The translations under genes were made by a program, and so were the position numbers. Under the pieces are notes generated by a model that was not told the DNA's origin, searched no databases, and saw nothing but the letters and a program-made list of their open reading frames with translations. From Planctomycetales bacterium (lineage in GTDB: Bacteria; Planctomycetota; Planctomycetia; Pirellulales; Lacipirellulaceae): a DNA stretch of 64,000 nt. The DNA is taken from the NCBI GenBank assembly GCA_020427155.1, contig JAGQOW010000013.1, forward strand, positions 1 through 64,000, given 5' to 3'. Below are positions 39,546 through 47,781 of this stretch, in pieces. The stretch's first letter is position 1. Each line of letters opens with the position of its first letter.

Positions 39546-39584
39546 TTGCACACCGTCGATAAGAGATCGAGCCCTGCAGCAACG

Positions 39585-41036
39585 CTATTCTGGATAAGAG
39601 AGCACAGGCTGGCGAGCTGCTCGCACTTCGTCGGGGCGGCTGACGGCGGTAGTATGGGGTGCGTCGTGCAGCAAGTCGGCGTCTTCCTCCGTGATGCGAA
39701 ACAATGTTTCCGCGAAAGCATCGAGCGTCTCTTTGCTCTCGGTTTCGGTTGGTTCGATCATCATCGCTTCGGGCACGGTCAGCGGGAAATAAACAGTCGG
39801 AGCATGATAGCCAAAATCGAGCAACCGCTTGGCCAGATCCATGGCCGAAATTTTCTTGTCGCGCCGGAGGTCGCTTGCCGAGGCCACGAACTCGTGCATG
39901 CAGCGATGGCCTTGAGGGACTGGCAGAATGTGTTTTACACGACTCAGCAAATAGTTGGCATTGAGTACAGCATTTTCGGAGACCCGGCGCAGCCCGTCTG
40001 GCCCATGCGTACGAATGTAGGCGTAGGCGCGCAACAAGACTCCGACGTTGCCAAAAAACGCACGGACGCGACCGATCGTTTTCGGCCGGTCGTAGTCCAG
40101 TACGAATTGATCACCAAGTGTTTTCACGATCGGCGTGGGCAGATACGGGGCCAATTTTTCAGTAACGCAAATGGGTCCCGCCCCAGGGCCGCCGCCACCA
40201 TGGGGACCGCTAAAGGTCTTGTGGGGATTGTAGTGCTGCATGTCTGCACCGAAATCGCCGGGTCGCGCAACTCCAAGGATCGCGTTCATGTTGGCGCCGT
40301 CCAGGTAGATCAGTCCGCCAACTTTGTGTACCCGATCGGCAATCACCTGCATGTTGGGCTCGAACAGACCGAGCGTGCTGGGATTGGTGATCATCAGCAC
40401 GGCCACATGCTCGTCGAGTTTGGTTTCCAGGTCGTCGAGGTCGACGAATCCGTCGGCAGTTGTCTTGAGTGTGACAGCGTCAAATCCTCCCATAGCCGCG
40501 CTGGCCGGGTTAGTCCCGTGGGCGTTGTCAGGGACGAGCACTTTGGTGCGGCTTTCACCCAAGTCGCGGAAGTATGCGGCTGCGACCAGCAGGGCTGCGA
40601 GTTCGCCATGAGCACCGGCAGCGGGTTGCAGGGAGCAGGCCTCAAGACCGGATATCTCCTGCAGCATCTCCTGCATCTCGTAAAGCATCTGCAGCATCCC
40701 CTGCAGGGTCTCGGCAGGTTGGTAGGGATGCAAGTCGGCAAAGGCGGGCATTGCGGCTGCACGTTCGTTTCGCTTGGGGTTGTACTTCATCGTACACGAA
40801 CCCAGAGGGTAAAAGTGGGTGTCGACCGACATGTTTTGCGTCGAGAGATTGACAAAGTGGCGGATCACCGCCGGCTCGGAGAGCTCAGGTAGGGCAGGGG
40901 GGGTGGCCGCGATTGAAGCAGCAGGCAATAAGTCAGCCACATTGTGCTCGGGCACATCACACGCTGGCAACCGAGCAGCACGACGGCCTGATCGCGAAAG
41001 TTCGAAAATTGTTTGCGTGTCGCGAGTATTCTTCAT
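39585..41036 (-). CDS. gcvPB: Glycine dehydrogenase (decarboxylating) subunit 2
   Basis: 483 residues. C-terminal half of the P-protein of the glycine cleavage system, which decarboxylates glycine and passes the aminomethyl group to lipoyl-GcvH. The pyridoxal-phosphate lysine is Lys273 in YNPHKTFSGPHGGGG. SCTMKYNPKRNE, DNAHGTNPASAAMGGFD and LDGANMNAILGVARPG are family motifs. It begins four bases after gcvPA, as expected for the split two-subunit enzyme. Confidence 0.96.
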   Translation of the reverse strand: MKNTRDTQTIFELSRSGRRAARLPACDVPEHNVADLLPAASIAATPPALPELSEPAVIRHFVNLSTQNMSVDTHFYPLGSCTMKYNPKRNERAAAMPAFADLHPYQPAETLQGMLQMLYEMQEMLQEISGLEACSLQPAAGAHGELAALLVAAAYFRDLGESRTKVLVPDNAHGTNPASAAMGGFDAVTLKTTADGFVDLDDLETKLDEHVAVLMITNPSTLGLFEPNMQVIADRVHKVGGLIYLDGANMNAILGVARPGDFGADMQHYNPHKTFSGPHGGGGPGAGPICVTEKLAPYLPTPIVKTLGDQFVLDYDRPKTIGRVRAFFGNVGVLLRAYAYIRTHGPDGLRRVSENAVLNANYLLSRVKHILPVPQGHRCMHEFVASASDLRRDKKISAMDLAKRLLDFGYHAPTVYFPLTVPEAMMIEPTETESKETLDAFAETLFRITEEDADLLHDAPHTTAVSRPDEVRAARQPVLSYPE

Positions 41037-41040
41037 GGGA

Positions 41041-42408
41041 TTAGACTTCGGCAGTGACTTTTGTTTCGGAGTTGGCCAACGAATGAACCAGGCTGTCGAT
41101 CTCTGCTTTCGTGCGTTTCTCGGTCACTGCGACCAAGAAGCAGTCTGCCAGTTGCGGATACCACTGCCCCAGCGGGATGCCGGCGAGAAAACCATTGTCC
41201 AGGGCGGAGCTTAACAATTCAGCGACCTGGTTTTCCGCATCGCGAATGACGAACTCTTTGAAAGTGGGCACTGGGAACGCCAGCGAGAAACGATCTAGCT
41301 TGCAGAGTTGTTCGGCCGCATAGTGCGATTTTTGCAGGCAGAGATTAGCCGTCTCTCGCAAGCCCTGCGGGCCCAGCTGTGCCAGGTAGGCTGTCGCTCG
41401 CAGGGCAAAGAGCCCTTGATTGGTACAGACGTTGCTAGTTGCTTTCTCGCGGCGAATATGTTGTTCGCGCGTCTGCATGGTGAGCACGTAACAGTCGTTC
41501 CCTCGGCGATCGACCGTTTTGCCGGCGATACGGCCAGGCATCCGGCGAACCAGGCTTTTGTCGCAAGCCATAATTCCGAGAAACGGCCCGCCATAAGACA
41601 TTGGCGTTCCCAGAGTATGGCCCTCGGCTACGGCAATGTTCGCGCCGTAGTCGCCGGGGCGACGCAGGATCCCCAAACTCAACGGATCGAACACCGAGAT
41701 CAACAGCGAGCCGGCCGCCGCAGTAATCTCAGCCACACGATATGCGTCTTCCACGCAACCAAAGAAGTTTGGTTGTTGCAGCACGACGGCAGCAACTTCT
41801 TCGTCGACTGCCGCGGCCAGAAGGTCGGGGTCGACCACTCCCGTAGGAGTTTCGAGCGTGACTACCTCGGTTTCGAGGTTTTCCAGGTAGGTCGCAATCG
41901 TCGAGCGATATTCGGGATGCAAGCATTCAGGTACGACAACTTTGCCGAACCGCCTTGTCGAGCTGGTGGCCATCAGCACCGCTTCGGCGGCTGCGCTGGC
42001 TCCGTCGTAGAGACTGGCATTCGAGATGTCCATGCCGGTCAGCCGGGTGATAAGCGACTGGTACTCAAACACCGCTTGCAGATTGCCCTGGCTCGCTTCA
42101 GCCTGGTAAGGCGTGTAGGAAGTATAGAACTCGCTGCGCGAGCCGATGGTATCAACCACCGCAGGTACGAAATGATCGTAGCAGCCACCGCCCAGAAAGC
42201 AGACCAACTCGCCAGCATGTCGGTTCCGGCTGGCCAGCAGGCGCAACTGCTGGTCGAGTTCCATCTCGGAAAGCGCCGGGGGCAGGTTGAGAGGACGATC
42301 AAGTTGCAGGTAAGCTGGAATCGGGTCGAAGAGTTCGTCGATCGATCCAGCGCCGATTGCCTCGAGCATCGCCCGTTGGTCTTCGGGAGTGTTGTAAAGG
42401 TAGGGCAT
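41041..42408 (-). CDS. gcvPA: Glycine dehydrogenase (decarboxylating) subunit 1
   Basis: 455 residues. N-terminal half of the split P-protein. Recognised by MPYLYNTPEDQRAML at the start, FLGGGCYDHFVPAVVD, FYTSYTPYQAEASQG, NASLYDGASAAAEAVLM and TNQGLFALRATAYL. It pairs with GcvPB to form the active enzyme. The 79-base gap to gcvH contains a 7-base periodic repeat that runs to within four bases of the ATG. Confidence 0.96.
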   Translation of the reverse strand: MPYLYNTPEDQRAMLEAIGAGSIDELFDPIPAYLQLDRPLNLPPALSEMELDQQLRLLASRNRHAGELVCFLGGGCYDHFVPAVVDTIGSRSEFYTSYTPYQAEASQGNLQAVFEYQSLITRLTGMDISNASLYDGASAAAEAVLMATSSTRRFGKVVVPECLHPEYRSTIATYLENLETEVVTLETPTGVVDPDLLAAAVDEEVAAVVLQQPNFFGCVEDAYRVAEITAAAGSLLISVFDPLSLGILRRPGDYGANIAVAEGHTLGTPMSYGGPFLGIMACDKSLVRRMPGRIAGKTVDRRGNDCYVLTMQTREQHIRREKATSNVCTNQGLFALRATAYLAQLGPQGLRETANLCLQKSHYAAEQLCKLDRFSLAFPVPTFKEFVIRDAENQVAELLSSALDNGFLAGIPLGQWYPQLADCFLVAVTEKRTKAEIDSLVHSLANSETKVTAEV

Positions 42409-42411
42409 GAT

Positions 42412-42446
42412 TGGTGAATGACGAATTAGAAATATAGGATGAAGAA
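42412..42446. repeat. Heptamer tandem repeat before gcvPA
   Basis: Five consecutive 7-base units read TGGTGAA, TGACGAA, TTAGAAA, TATAGGA and TGAAGAA on the plus strand. The shared form is roughly TGNNGAA. They fill the gcvH-gcvPA spacer and end just before the gcvPA start. The first two units are the clearest; later ones are degenerate. Confidence 0.45.
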
Positions 42447-42487
42447 GGGAAAGAATGTTGCTGCGTCAGACTCTCACTTGGCCTTCA

Positions 42488-42877
42488 TCATTCGGCACAT
42501 TGCTTCTGGTAGGCGGCGTAGTCGAGCAGGTTGGCGAGGCCTGCTTCGTCGCTGATCTTGATTTTGGCAATCCAGCCGGAGCCGTAAGGATCGCTGCCCA
42601 GTGTTTCCAGGGCATCAGGCAACGTGTCGTTGACGGCGATGACCCTGCCGGCAACGGGCGAGTAAATATCGCTGACCGCTTTGACCGATTCCACTTCGCA
42701 AAAAGGTTGCTCGGCTTCAACTTGTTGACCGACCTTTGGCAGATCGATATAGACCAGATCGGTCAGCGCCTCGACGGCGAATGCCGAAATCCCTACGGTC
42801 GCGATTTTGGCTCCGTCTTGTTCAGCAACAGCGACCCATTCGTGAGTTTTTGCATAACTTAGTTCTTCAGGATTCAT
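42488..42877 (-). CDS. gcvH: Glycine cleavage system H protein
   Basis: 129 residues. Lipoyl carrier that shuttles the aminomethyl group between P, T and L proteins. The lipoylated lysine is Lys66 in EVESVKAVSDIYSP. The start at 42877 (MNPEELSYAKTHEW) was preferred to a codon 24 bases upstream because GAGGAG lies ten bases before it and the family starts there. Its lipoyl group may be supplied through the transferase encoded at the end of this operon. Confidence 0.96.
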   Translation of the reverse strand: MNPEELSYAKTHEWVAVAEQDGAKIATVGISAFAVEALTDLVYIDLPKVGQQVEAEQPFCEVESVKAVSDIYSPVAGRVIAVNDTLPDALETLGSDPYGSGWIAKIKISDEAGLANLLDYAAYQKQCAE

Positions 42878-42937
42878 AATTCGGTGGCTCCTCGCAAGCA
42901 CTCAGCTAGGGATGTTTGGTCGTGATTCTTCGGATCG

Positions 42938-42958
42938 CTGAGAGCCAGTAGCTGACAG
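42938..42958. repeat. Heptamer tandem repeat in the gcvT-gcvH spacer
   Basis: Three 7-base units, CTGAGAG, CCAGTAG and CTGACAG, abut the gcvT stop codon. The first and third differ at one base; the middle one is degenerate. The phase and unit length match the other spacer repeats, but the word differs. Confidence 0.4.
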
Positions 42959-44077
42959 CTATTTCCCACGTTCGTAAAACGGCAGCGGTACCACCTTGGC
43001 AGGGTACTGCTTGCCGCGAATATCGATGTCGAGTGAAGTACCGGCCGCCGCCGCTGTCGACTTCACGTAACCCATGGCGATTGGCTGGTCGAACGTCGGC
43101 GAAAAAGTGCCGCTCGTGACCGTGCCGACGGGCTCTTCGCCGCGCCAGATTGAACAACTTTCACGTGGCACTCGCCGATCTTCGAGTTGCAGGCCCACGC
43201 GGACCGTCTGGTTGGTTTTTCCTGCTGCTTCGATCGCTTGTTTGCCGATGAATTCCCGGTCACGCAGATTGATCGCGAAATCAAGTCCTGCTTCTACGGG
43301 GTTGATTTGATCTGAGAGCTCGTGTCCATACAGCGGCATGCCTGCTTCCAGTCGCAATGTATCGCGAGCAGCCAGTCCTACGGCACGTCCGCCGACGCGC
43401 TCTGCCGCATCGATCAACTGCTGCCAAATGCCGACGATCTTGTCGGCATCGCAGATCAGCTCGCCTCCGTCTTCCCCCGTATAGCCGGTGCGGCTGACAA
43501 AGCACTCGACACCGGCCACTTCCATCAGCTGCCCCGTGTAGTAACGCATCGACGTAAGTTCGAATGGCGTGAAAGAGTCGAGTATCTCGATCGCCTTCGG
43601 CCCCTGCAGGGCAATCATGGCATAGTCGATCGTCTTGTCGCGTACTTCGACTGAATGGCCGCCAGCGTGACTTTCAAGCCAAGCGACGATTTTTGCACGA
43701 TTACTGGCGTTCACGACCAGAGCGAGTCCTGGCGGATCGTCGTCGCCAAGTACCGCTCGATAAGCGAGCACGTCGTCGAGGATGCCTCCGGTTTCATTGC
43801 AAACCAGCGAATAGCGAATCTGATGCGGCCGCATGTCGACGATTTTGCGGGTGAGCAACGAATCGAGAAACGCCGAGGAATCGGGGCCGTCGATCAGCAA
43901 TCGGCCCATGTGCGAGATGTCGAACAGGCCGACAGCTTGCCGCGTAGCCAGGTGCTCTTCGACAATCGACGAGTACTGCACCGGCATCGACCAGCCGGCA
44001 AAATCGACCATCCGCCCGCCGTGGGCGACGTGCCAATCGTGCAGCGGCGTTTTTAGCAGTGGTTCGGTTGTCGACAT
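42959..44077 (-). CDS. gcvT: Aminomethyltransferase (glycine cleavage T protein)
   Basis: 372 residues from ATG at 44077 (MSTTEPLLKTPLHDWH); a longer frame exists but family length fits this start. Transfers the methylene group from aminomethyl-GcvH to tetrahydrofolate, releasing ammonia. Motifs include DFAGWSMPVQY, DISHMGRLLIDGPD, SRTGYTGEDGGELI and the C-terminal SGTFSPTFDQPIAMGYV. It is the first gene of the operon. A possible -10 box, TAGAAT, lies at 44118-44123 with a weak -35. Confidence 0.95.
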   Translation of the reverse strand: MSTTEPLLKTPLHDWHVAHGGRMVDFAGWSMPVQYSSIVEEHLATRQAVGLFDISHMGRLLIDGPDSSAFLDSLLTRKIVDMRPHQIRYSLVCNETGGILDDVLAYRAVLGDDDPPGLALVVNASNRAKIVAWLESHAGGHSVEVRDKTIDYAMIALQGPKAIEILDSFTPFELTSMRYYTGQLMEVAGVECFVSRTGYTGEDGGELICDADKIVGIWQQLIDAAERVGGRAVGLAARDTLRLEAGMPLYGHELSDQINPVEAGLDFAINLRDREFIGKQAIEAAGKTNQTVRVGLQLEDRRVPRESCSIWRGEEPVGTVTSGTFSPTFDQPIAMGYVKSTAAAAGTSLDIDIRGKQYPAKVVPLPFYERGK

Positions 44078-44244
44078 GGATAGGTTTCTGAATGCGAGAT
44101 CGGCAATAGACCGAGCCATTCTAACGGTTTGAGGGCAAGCTTCTAGGGGCCGAGGCTTCGACTAGCAATGCAAACTGAGATTCACCTTGCGAATTTTCTG
44201 CCCGAAGCAGATGGTGATGCAGGCTAGCAATTGCCGCCGCGGGT

Positions 44245-46506
44245 CTAGCGACGTTTCTTGCGTCTTTTCGTCCCCTTGACGGGCTTGCCGCGTTTAGCTG
44301 AGGAAGGTCGTTTTGCCGGCGTGTGGACGCTATCGCCTATTTTGCCAAGCAACCGGAAATCGAGTTCCCGCCGCTCAACGTCGACCGACGCTACGGCCAC
44401 CTGGACCGCGTCGCCCAGCCGATAGGTATTGCCAGAACGAAATCCTTGAATGACATGGCCCACCTTGTCGTATTTGTAGTAGTCGTCCGACAACGCACTG
44501 ATGTGCACGAATCCCTCGGCTGGCAGTTCGGTGCCCATGACAAACAGGCCAAAGCTTTCGACTCCAGTGACAATGCCTTCGAGTTTGGCGCCGACTTTGT
44601 CTTCCAGATAGTGCAAGAGCTTGACTTTATTGAGTTCGCGTTCCGCCTCGGTTGCCCGCTGTTCGCGTTCGCTGCAGTGGTCTCCCAGCGAGAGTAGATC
44701 GTCGAAATGTTGTTCAGGCGGTTTGCCTCGGTTGACGGCGTCGATCAGTCGATGGATCGTCAAATCGGGATAACGGCGAATGGGGGAGGTGAAGTGGCAG
44801 TAACAGCCGCTTGCCAAGGCGTAGTGCCCCTCTTCCTCGGGGCTGTAGACGGCCCGTTGCATGGAACGGAGTACGGCGTAGTTGACCGCGCGCTCGCGCG
44901 AGTCGCCTTTCACGTCGTTCAAGAGAGCCTGTAGGGCAAATCGGCTCTCCAGGCTGTCGGTCTCCAAGTGAAGTTCTTTGACGAACTCGTTCAGCGACTT
45001 TAGTTTCCGAGGGTCGGGCGAACCGTGAACTCGGCGGAGGAACAGCACTCCCTTGTCGAACAGCATCTCGGCCACGGCGATGTTGGCAGCCAGCATGAAC
45101 TCTTCGATGATCTGATGGCTTTCGGTGTTTTCCTCCAGATGGGCCCCGACGACCTTGCCTTCTGAGTTAAGATCGATTTCCAGCTCCGGCATCGAGAGCT
45201 CGAGCGCGCCTTGTTTCATGCGTCGCTCACGCAGCATCATCGCCAACTCGTGCATGCCACATAGCAGCTTGTGTACCGGCGGCGCGAGTTTCCGCTTCCA
45301 CAGCGAGCGGTCGGCCAGGAATTGGTCGACTTCTTCATAGGTAAACCGGCGACAACTCTTGATCGCGCTCTTGTAGACATCAGTCGCGATCCTCTGGCCC
45401 TCGGGACTGAATTCGATACGCGCAGTCATTGCGTATCGCACTTTGTCTGGCTGCAGGCTGGCCAGATTGTTCGAAATGATTTCCGGCAGCATGGGGATTA
45501 CCTGATCGGGCAGGTAGACACTGGTGGCTCGATCTTTTGCCTCTCGGTCCAATGCGGACTTCGGGCGAACAAAGTGCGAGACGTCTGCAATGTGGACTCC
45601 GAGCAGCCAGTGGCCGTTGTCGAGCCGGTCGAGCGAAATCGCATCGTCAAAATCCCGCGCTGTGGCCGGATCGATCGTGATGATCGTCTCGCCTGTGAGA
45701 TCCTTGCGCCGACCGGTGATCGACTCGTCGAACTTCTCGGCCTGCTTGCGCGCATTCTCGAGTGAGGCGTCGTCGAAATCTCCGGGCAGGTTGAACTCGT
45801 GAATGACCGAAAGCGTGTCGACCCCTGGCTGACCGCGCTGACCGAGAATCGAGACAATTACTCCTTCGCCGTCGCGAACTTGCGAAGGAAACCGCACCAT
45901 CTCGACGACAACTTTGTCGTCAGCCTGCGCACCTTTGGCGCCGGGATCTCCGACATAGATCGGTTTGGCGAAAACTTTGCCGTCTACCTGGACGAGCCCC
46001 ATACCCGATTTAACGAAATAGGTGCCGACGAAGCGATTGTTCGCTCGCTCGACGACATCGATAACGCGTCCCTCCGGTTTGCCCATCCGATCGCGCTTGC
46101 TGCTAATTCGCAAACGTACGATGTCGCCATTGGTTGCGTCGCCGGTCGCGCTGGCAGGAACAAAAATGTCCGCATCGCGGCCCTCGGCCGCAGGAGTGCC
46201 CTCGGGACGAACGAAACCGAAGCCCGCCGTCGCTCGGCGAAAGGTTCCGAGCACGTGTTTCGAGGAACTGCGGCGCGTCGGCGCCTCGCCAACTTTTACG
46301 GCCGGATGGTTCGTCTTTACCGGACAAACCAGGTGGCTCGGCCCGTAGGCGAGACGGCCTGCTTTGACCAGCAGCTTGATCGCGCGTTTGACCTTCGAGA
46401 AATCGTCGCCTGCCAGCCCCAGTTTCTTGCAGATCACCCTCGGCTTTACCGGGCGATACTTGGGGTCGTTCACATGGCGAAGAATCGCATCGTCAAGTTG
46501 AGACAT
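44245..46506 (-). CDS. rnr: Ribonuclease R
   Basis: 753 residues from ATG at 46506; a TTG three codons upstream is less likely. A processive 3'-5' exoribonuclease. Domain order is an N-terminal winged-helix-like part, cold-shock OB domains (RRATAGFGFVRPEG), and the RNB catalytic domain with the metal-binding TIDPATARDFDDAISL and LGVHIADVSHFVRP. It ends with an S1 domain (LEGIVTGVESFGLFVMGTEL) and a basic Lys/Arg tail. Length and order are those of RNase R rather than RNase II. Confidence 0.94.
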   Translation of the reverse strand: MSQLDDAILRHVNDPKYRPVKPRVICKKLGLAGDDFSKVKRAIKLLVKAGRLAYGPSHLVCPVKTNHPAVKVGEAPTRRSSSKHVLGTFRRATAGFGFVRPEGTPAAEGRDADIFVPASATGDATNGDIVRLRISSKRDRMGKPEGRVIDVVERANNRFVGTYFVKSGMGLVQVDGKVFAKPIYVGDPGAKGAQADDKVVVEMVRFPSQVRDGEGVIVSILGQRGQPGVDTLSVIHEFNLPGDFDDASLENARKQAEKFDESITGRRKDLTGETIITIDPATARDFDDAISLDRLDNGHWLLGVHIADVSHFVRPKSALDREAKDRATSVYLPDQVIPMLPEIISNNLASLQPDKVRYAMTARIEFSPEGQRIATDVYKSAIKSCRRFTYEEVDQFLADRSLWKRKLAPPVHKLLCGMHELAMMLRERRMKQGALELSMPELEIDLNSEGKVVGAHLEENTESHQIIEEFMLAANIAVAEMLFDKGVLFLRRVHGSPDPRKLKSLNEFVKELHLETDSLESRFALQALLNDVKGDSRERAVNYAVLRSMQRAVYSPEEEGHYALASGCYCHFTSPIRRYPDLTIHRLIDAVNRGKPPEQHFDDLLSLGDHCSEREQRATEAERELNKVKLLHYLEDKVGAKLEGIVTGVESFGLFVMGTELPAEGFVHISALSDDYYKYDKVGHVIQGFRSGNTYRLGDAVQVAVASVDVERRELDFRLLGKIGDSVHTPAKRPSSAKRGKPVKGTKRRKKRR

Positions 46507-46576
46507 CACACACAATGTTGAATAGATAGGGAGGGGCCAATCGCCACGATCTGACAGATTGCCGGAGCAAGAAGCA

Positions 46577-47557
46577 TTAATCTCGATTTTCTGGTTTGTA
46601 CAGCTTTCGACCTAGTTGCGTGTAATACTGCGTCCAATTGCTGTCGGTATTAGGGCAATCGTTCATCAGCTGAGTGAAGCTTGCCAGCTTGGCATCGAGA
46701 TTATCGAGTTGGTGTAGGGCGATCGCTTCAAGCGTCATCGGCAACTTACTGCTTCCATAGGCGTACTCGCCGTGGTGGCTGATAATCAGATGCTTCAGCT
46801 CCAATAGCAGCCGTTCGGGAAACGGTTGGCCATCTTGTGAAACAACCTTTCGTACGCGCTCGTCGAGCATCGTGATGCCGAGTGTCATGTGACCCAGCAA
46901 TTGTCCCGCATCGCTATAGGCGATGTCGCGCTCATAAGTGAGTTCTTCGACCTTGGCAGCATCGTGCAAGAAGGCACCCATCAGCAGCTTGTCCTGGTCA
47001 AGTTGAGGATAACGCGGGACGACTAGCAGCACCAATTCCGACAGGCTGAGCACATGTTCCAGCAGTCCGCCCTGGTAAGCGTGGTGATTTTTCATGCCGG
47101 CAGGCGCCCGGCAAAACTTCTCCATGAATTGTTCGTCGCCCAGGAAGGCGTTGACCAGCCGTGACAAGGGGGGCGACTTGATACCCTGAAGAATCTCAGT
47201 GAGCCTGCCGCGCATCTTGTCCACGTCGGCCGTTTGCAGGGTCACAAAGTCGGATTCCTCCACTTCGTCGGGGCGTGCTTTGCGAATCCGGTTGGCAATC
47301 AGTTGCATATTGCCCTGGAACAGCTGCGTTGCTCCCTCGACGTGAACATAGTCGCCGTTGTCAAACGTACGGTAGTCGCTATCGGTCGCATTCCACATGC
47401 GGGCGTTAACCGCCCCGCTGCGATCAGACAGATCTACCTGCAAATACAGATTTCCGTTGCGGTTGGGCCGTAGCTGCTTGTCGGAAGCGAGAAACACCTG
47501 GCTCACCGATTCATTGTGAGACAACTGGCTAACAAAGCGACGGGTATCGGAAGACAT
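46577..47557 (-). CDS. YhaM-like 3'-5' exoribonuclease
   Basis: 326 residues. An OB-fold nucleic-acid-binding domain (LYLQVDLSDRSGAVNARMWN, about 35-105) is followed by an HD phosphohydrolase domain with HHAYQGGLLEHVLSL and GAFLHDAAKVEEL. This is the arrangement of YhaM. It sits 70 bases upstream of rnr on the same strand, so two RNA 3'-5' exonucleases are probably expressed together. Confidence 0.87.
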   Translation of the reverse strand: MSSDTRRFVSQLSHNESVSQVFLASDKQLRPNRNGNLYLQVDLSDRSGAVNARMWNATDSDYRTFDNGDYVHVEGATQLFQGNMQLIANRIRKARPDEVEESDFVTLQTADVDKMRGRLTEILQGIKSPPLSRLVNAFLGDEQFMEKFCRAPAGMKNHHAYQGGLLEHVLSLSELVLLVVPRYPQLDQDKLLMGAFLHDAAKVEELTYERDIAYSDAGQLLGHMTLGITMLDERVRKVVSQDGQPFPERLLLELKHLIISHHGEYAYGSSKLPMTLEAIALHQLDNLDAKLASFTQLMNDCPNTDSNWTQYYTQLGRKLYKPENRD

Positions 47558-47746
47558 AGGAAGTCGTCGGGGAAGAAGTCAGGTTCAAGGTATCTGAAGC
47601 AGCCAGCGAATCGGCGCATTGCCGAATCAAGCCAACCATCCTACCAGAAATCGAAACCTGTCGCGGGGGGCAGGGCGCTGCGATTCTCTCCCGGCATCGA
47701 TTGCACTAGAATGCAGCCCCAGCACGTGGCACCGACGCCAAGGCCC

Positions 47747-47781
47747 CGACCACTGACCTCCGACCACTCACCATTGACTAT
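47747..47781. repeat. Heptamer tandem repeat at the proS start
   Basis: Five units, CGACCAC, TGACCTC, CGACCAC, TCACCAT and TGACTAT, run without a gap into the proS ATG (47780). The first and third are identical. This is the clearest period-7 array in the window and occupies the place where a ribosome site would be expected. Confidence 0.6.

Noticed and set aside
44078-44244. Glycine riboswitch upstream of gcvT
   Set aside because: I saw none of the conserved glycine aptamer elements, and the likely -10 box leaves only about 34 bases of leader.
47516-47779. 88-residue N-terminal extension of prolyl-tRNA synthetase
   Set aside because: It covers the start of the divergent exonuclease gene and the heptamer repeat, has no domain character, and the family begins at the ATG used here.
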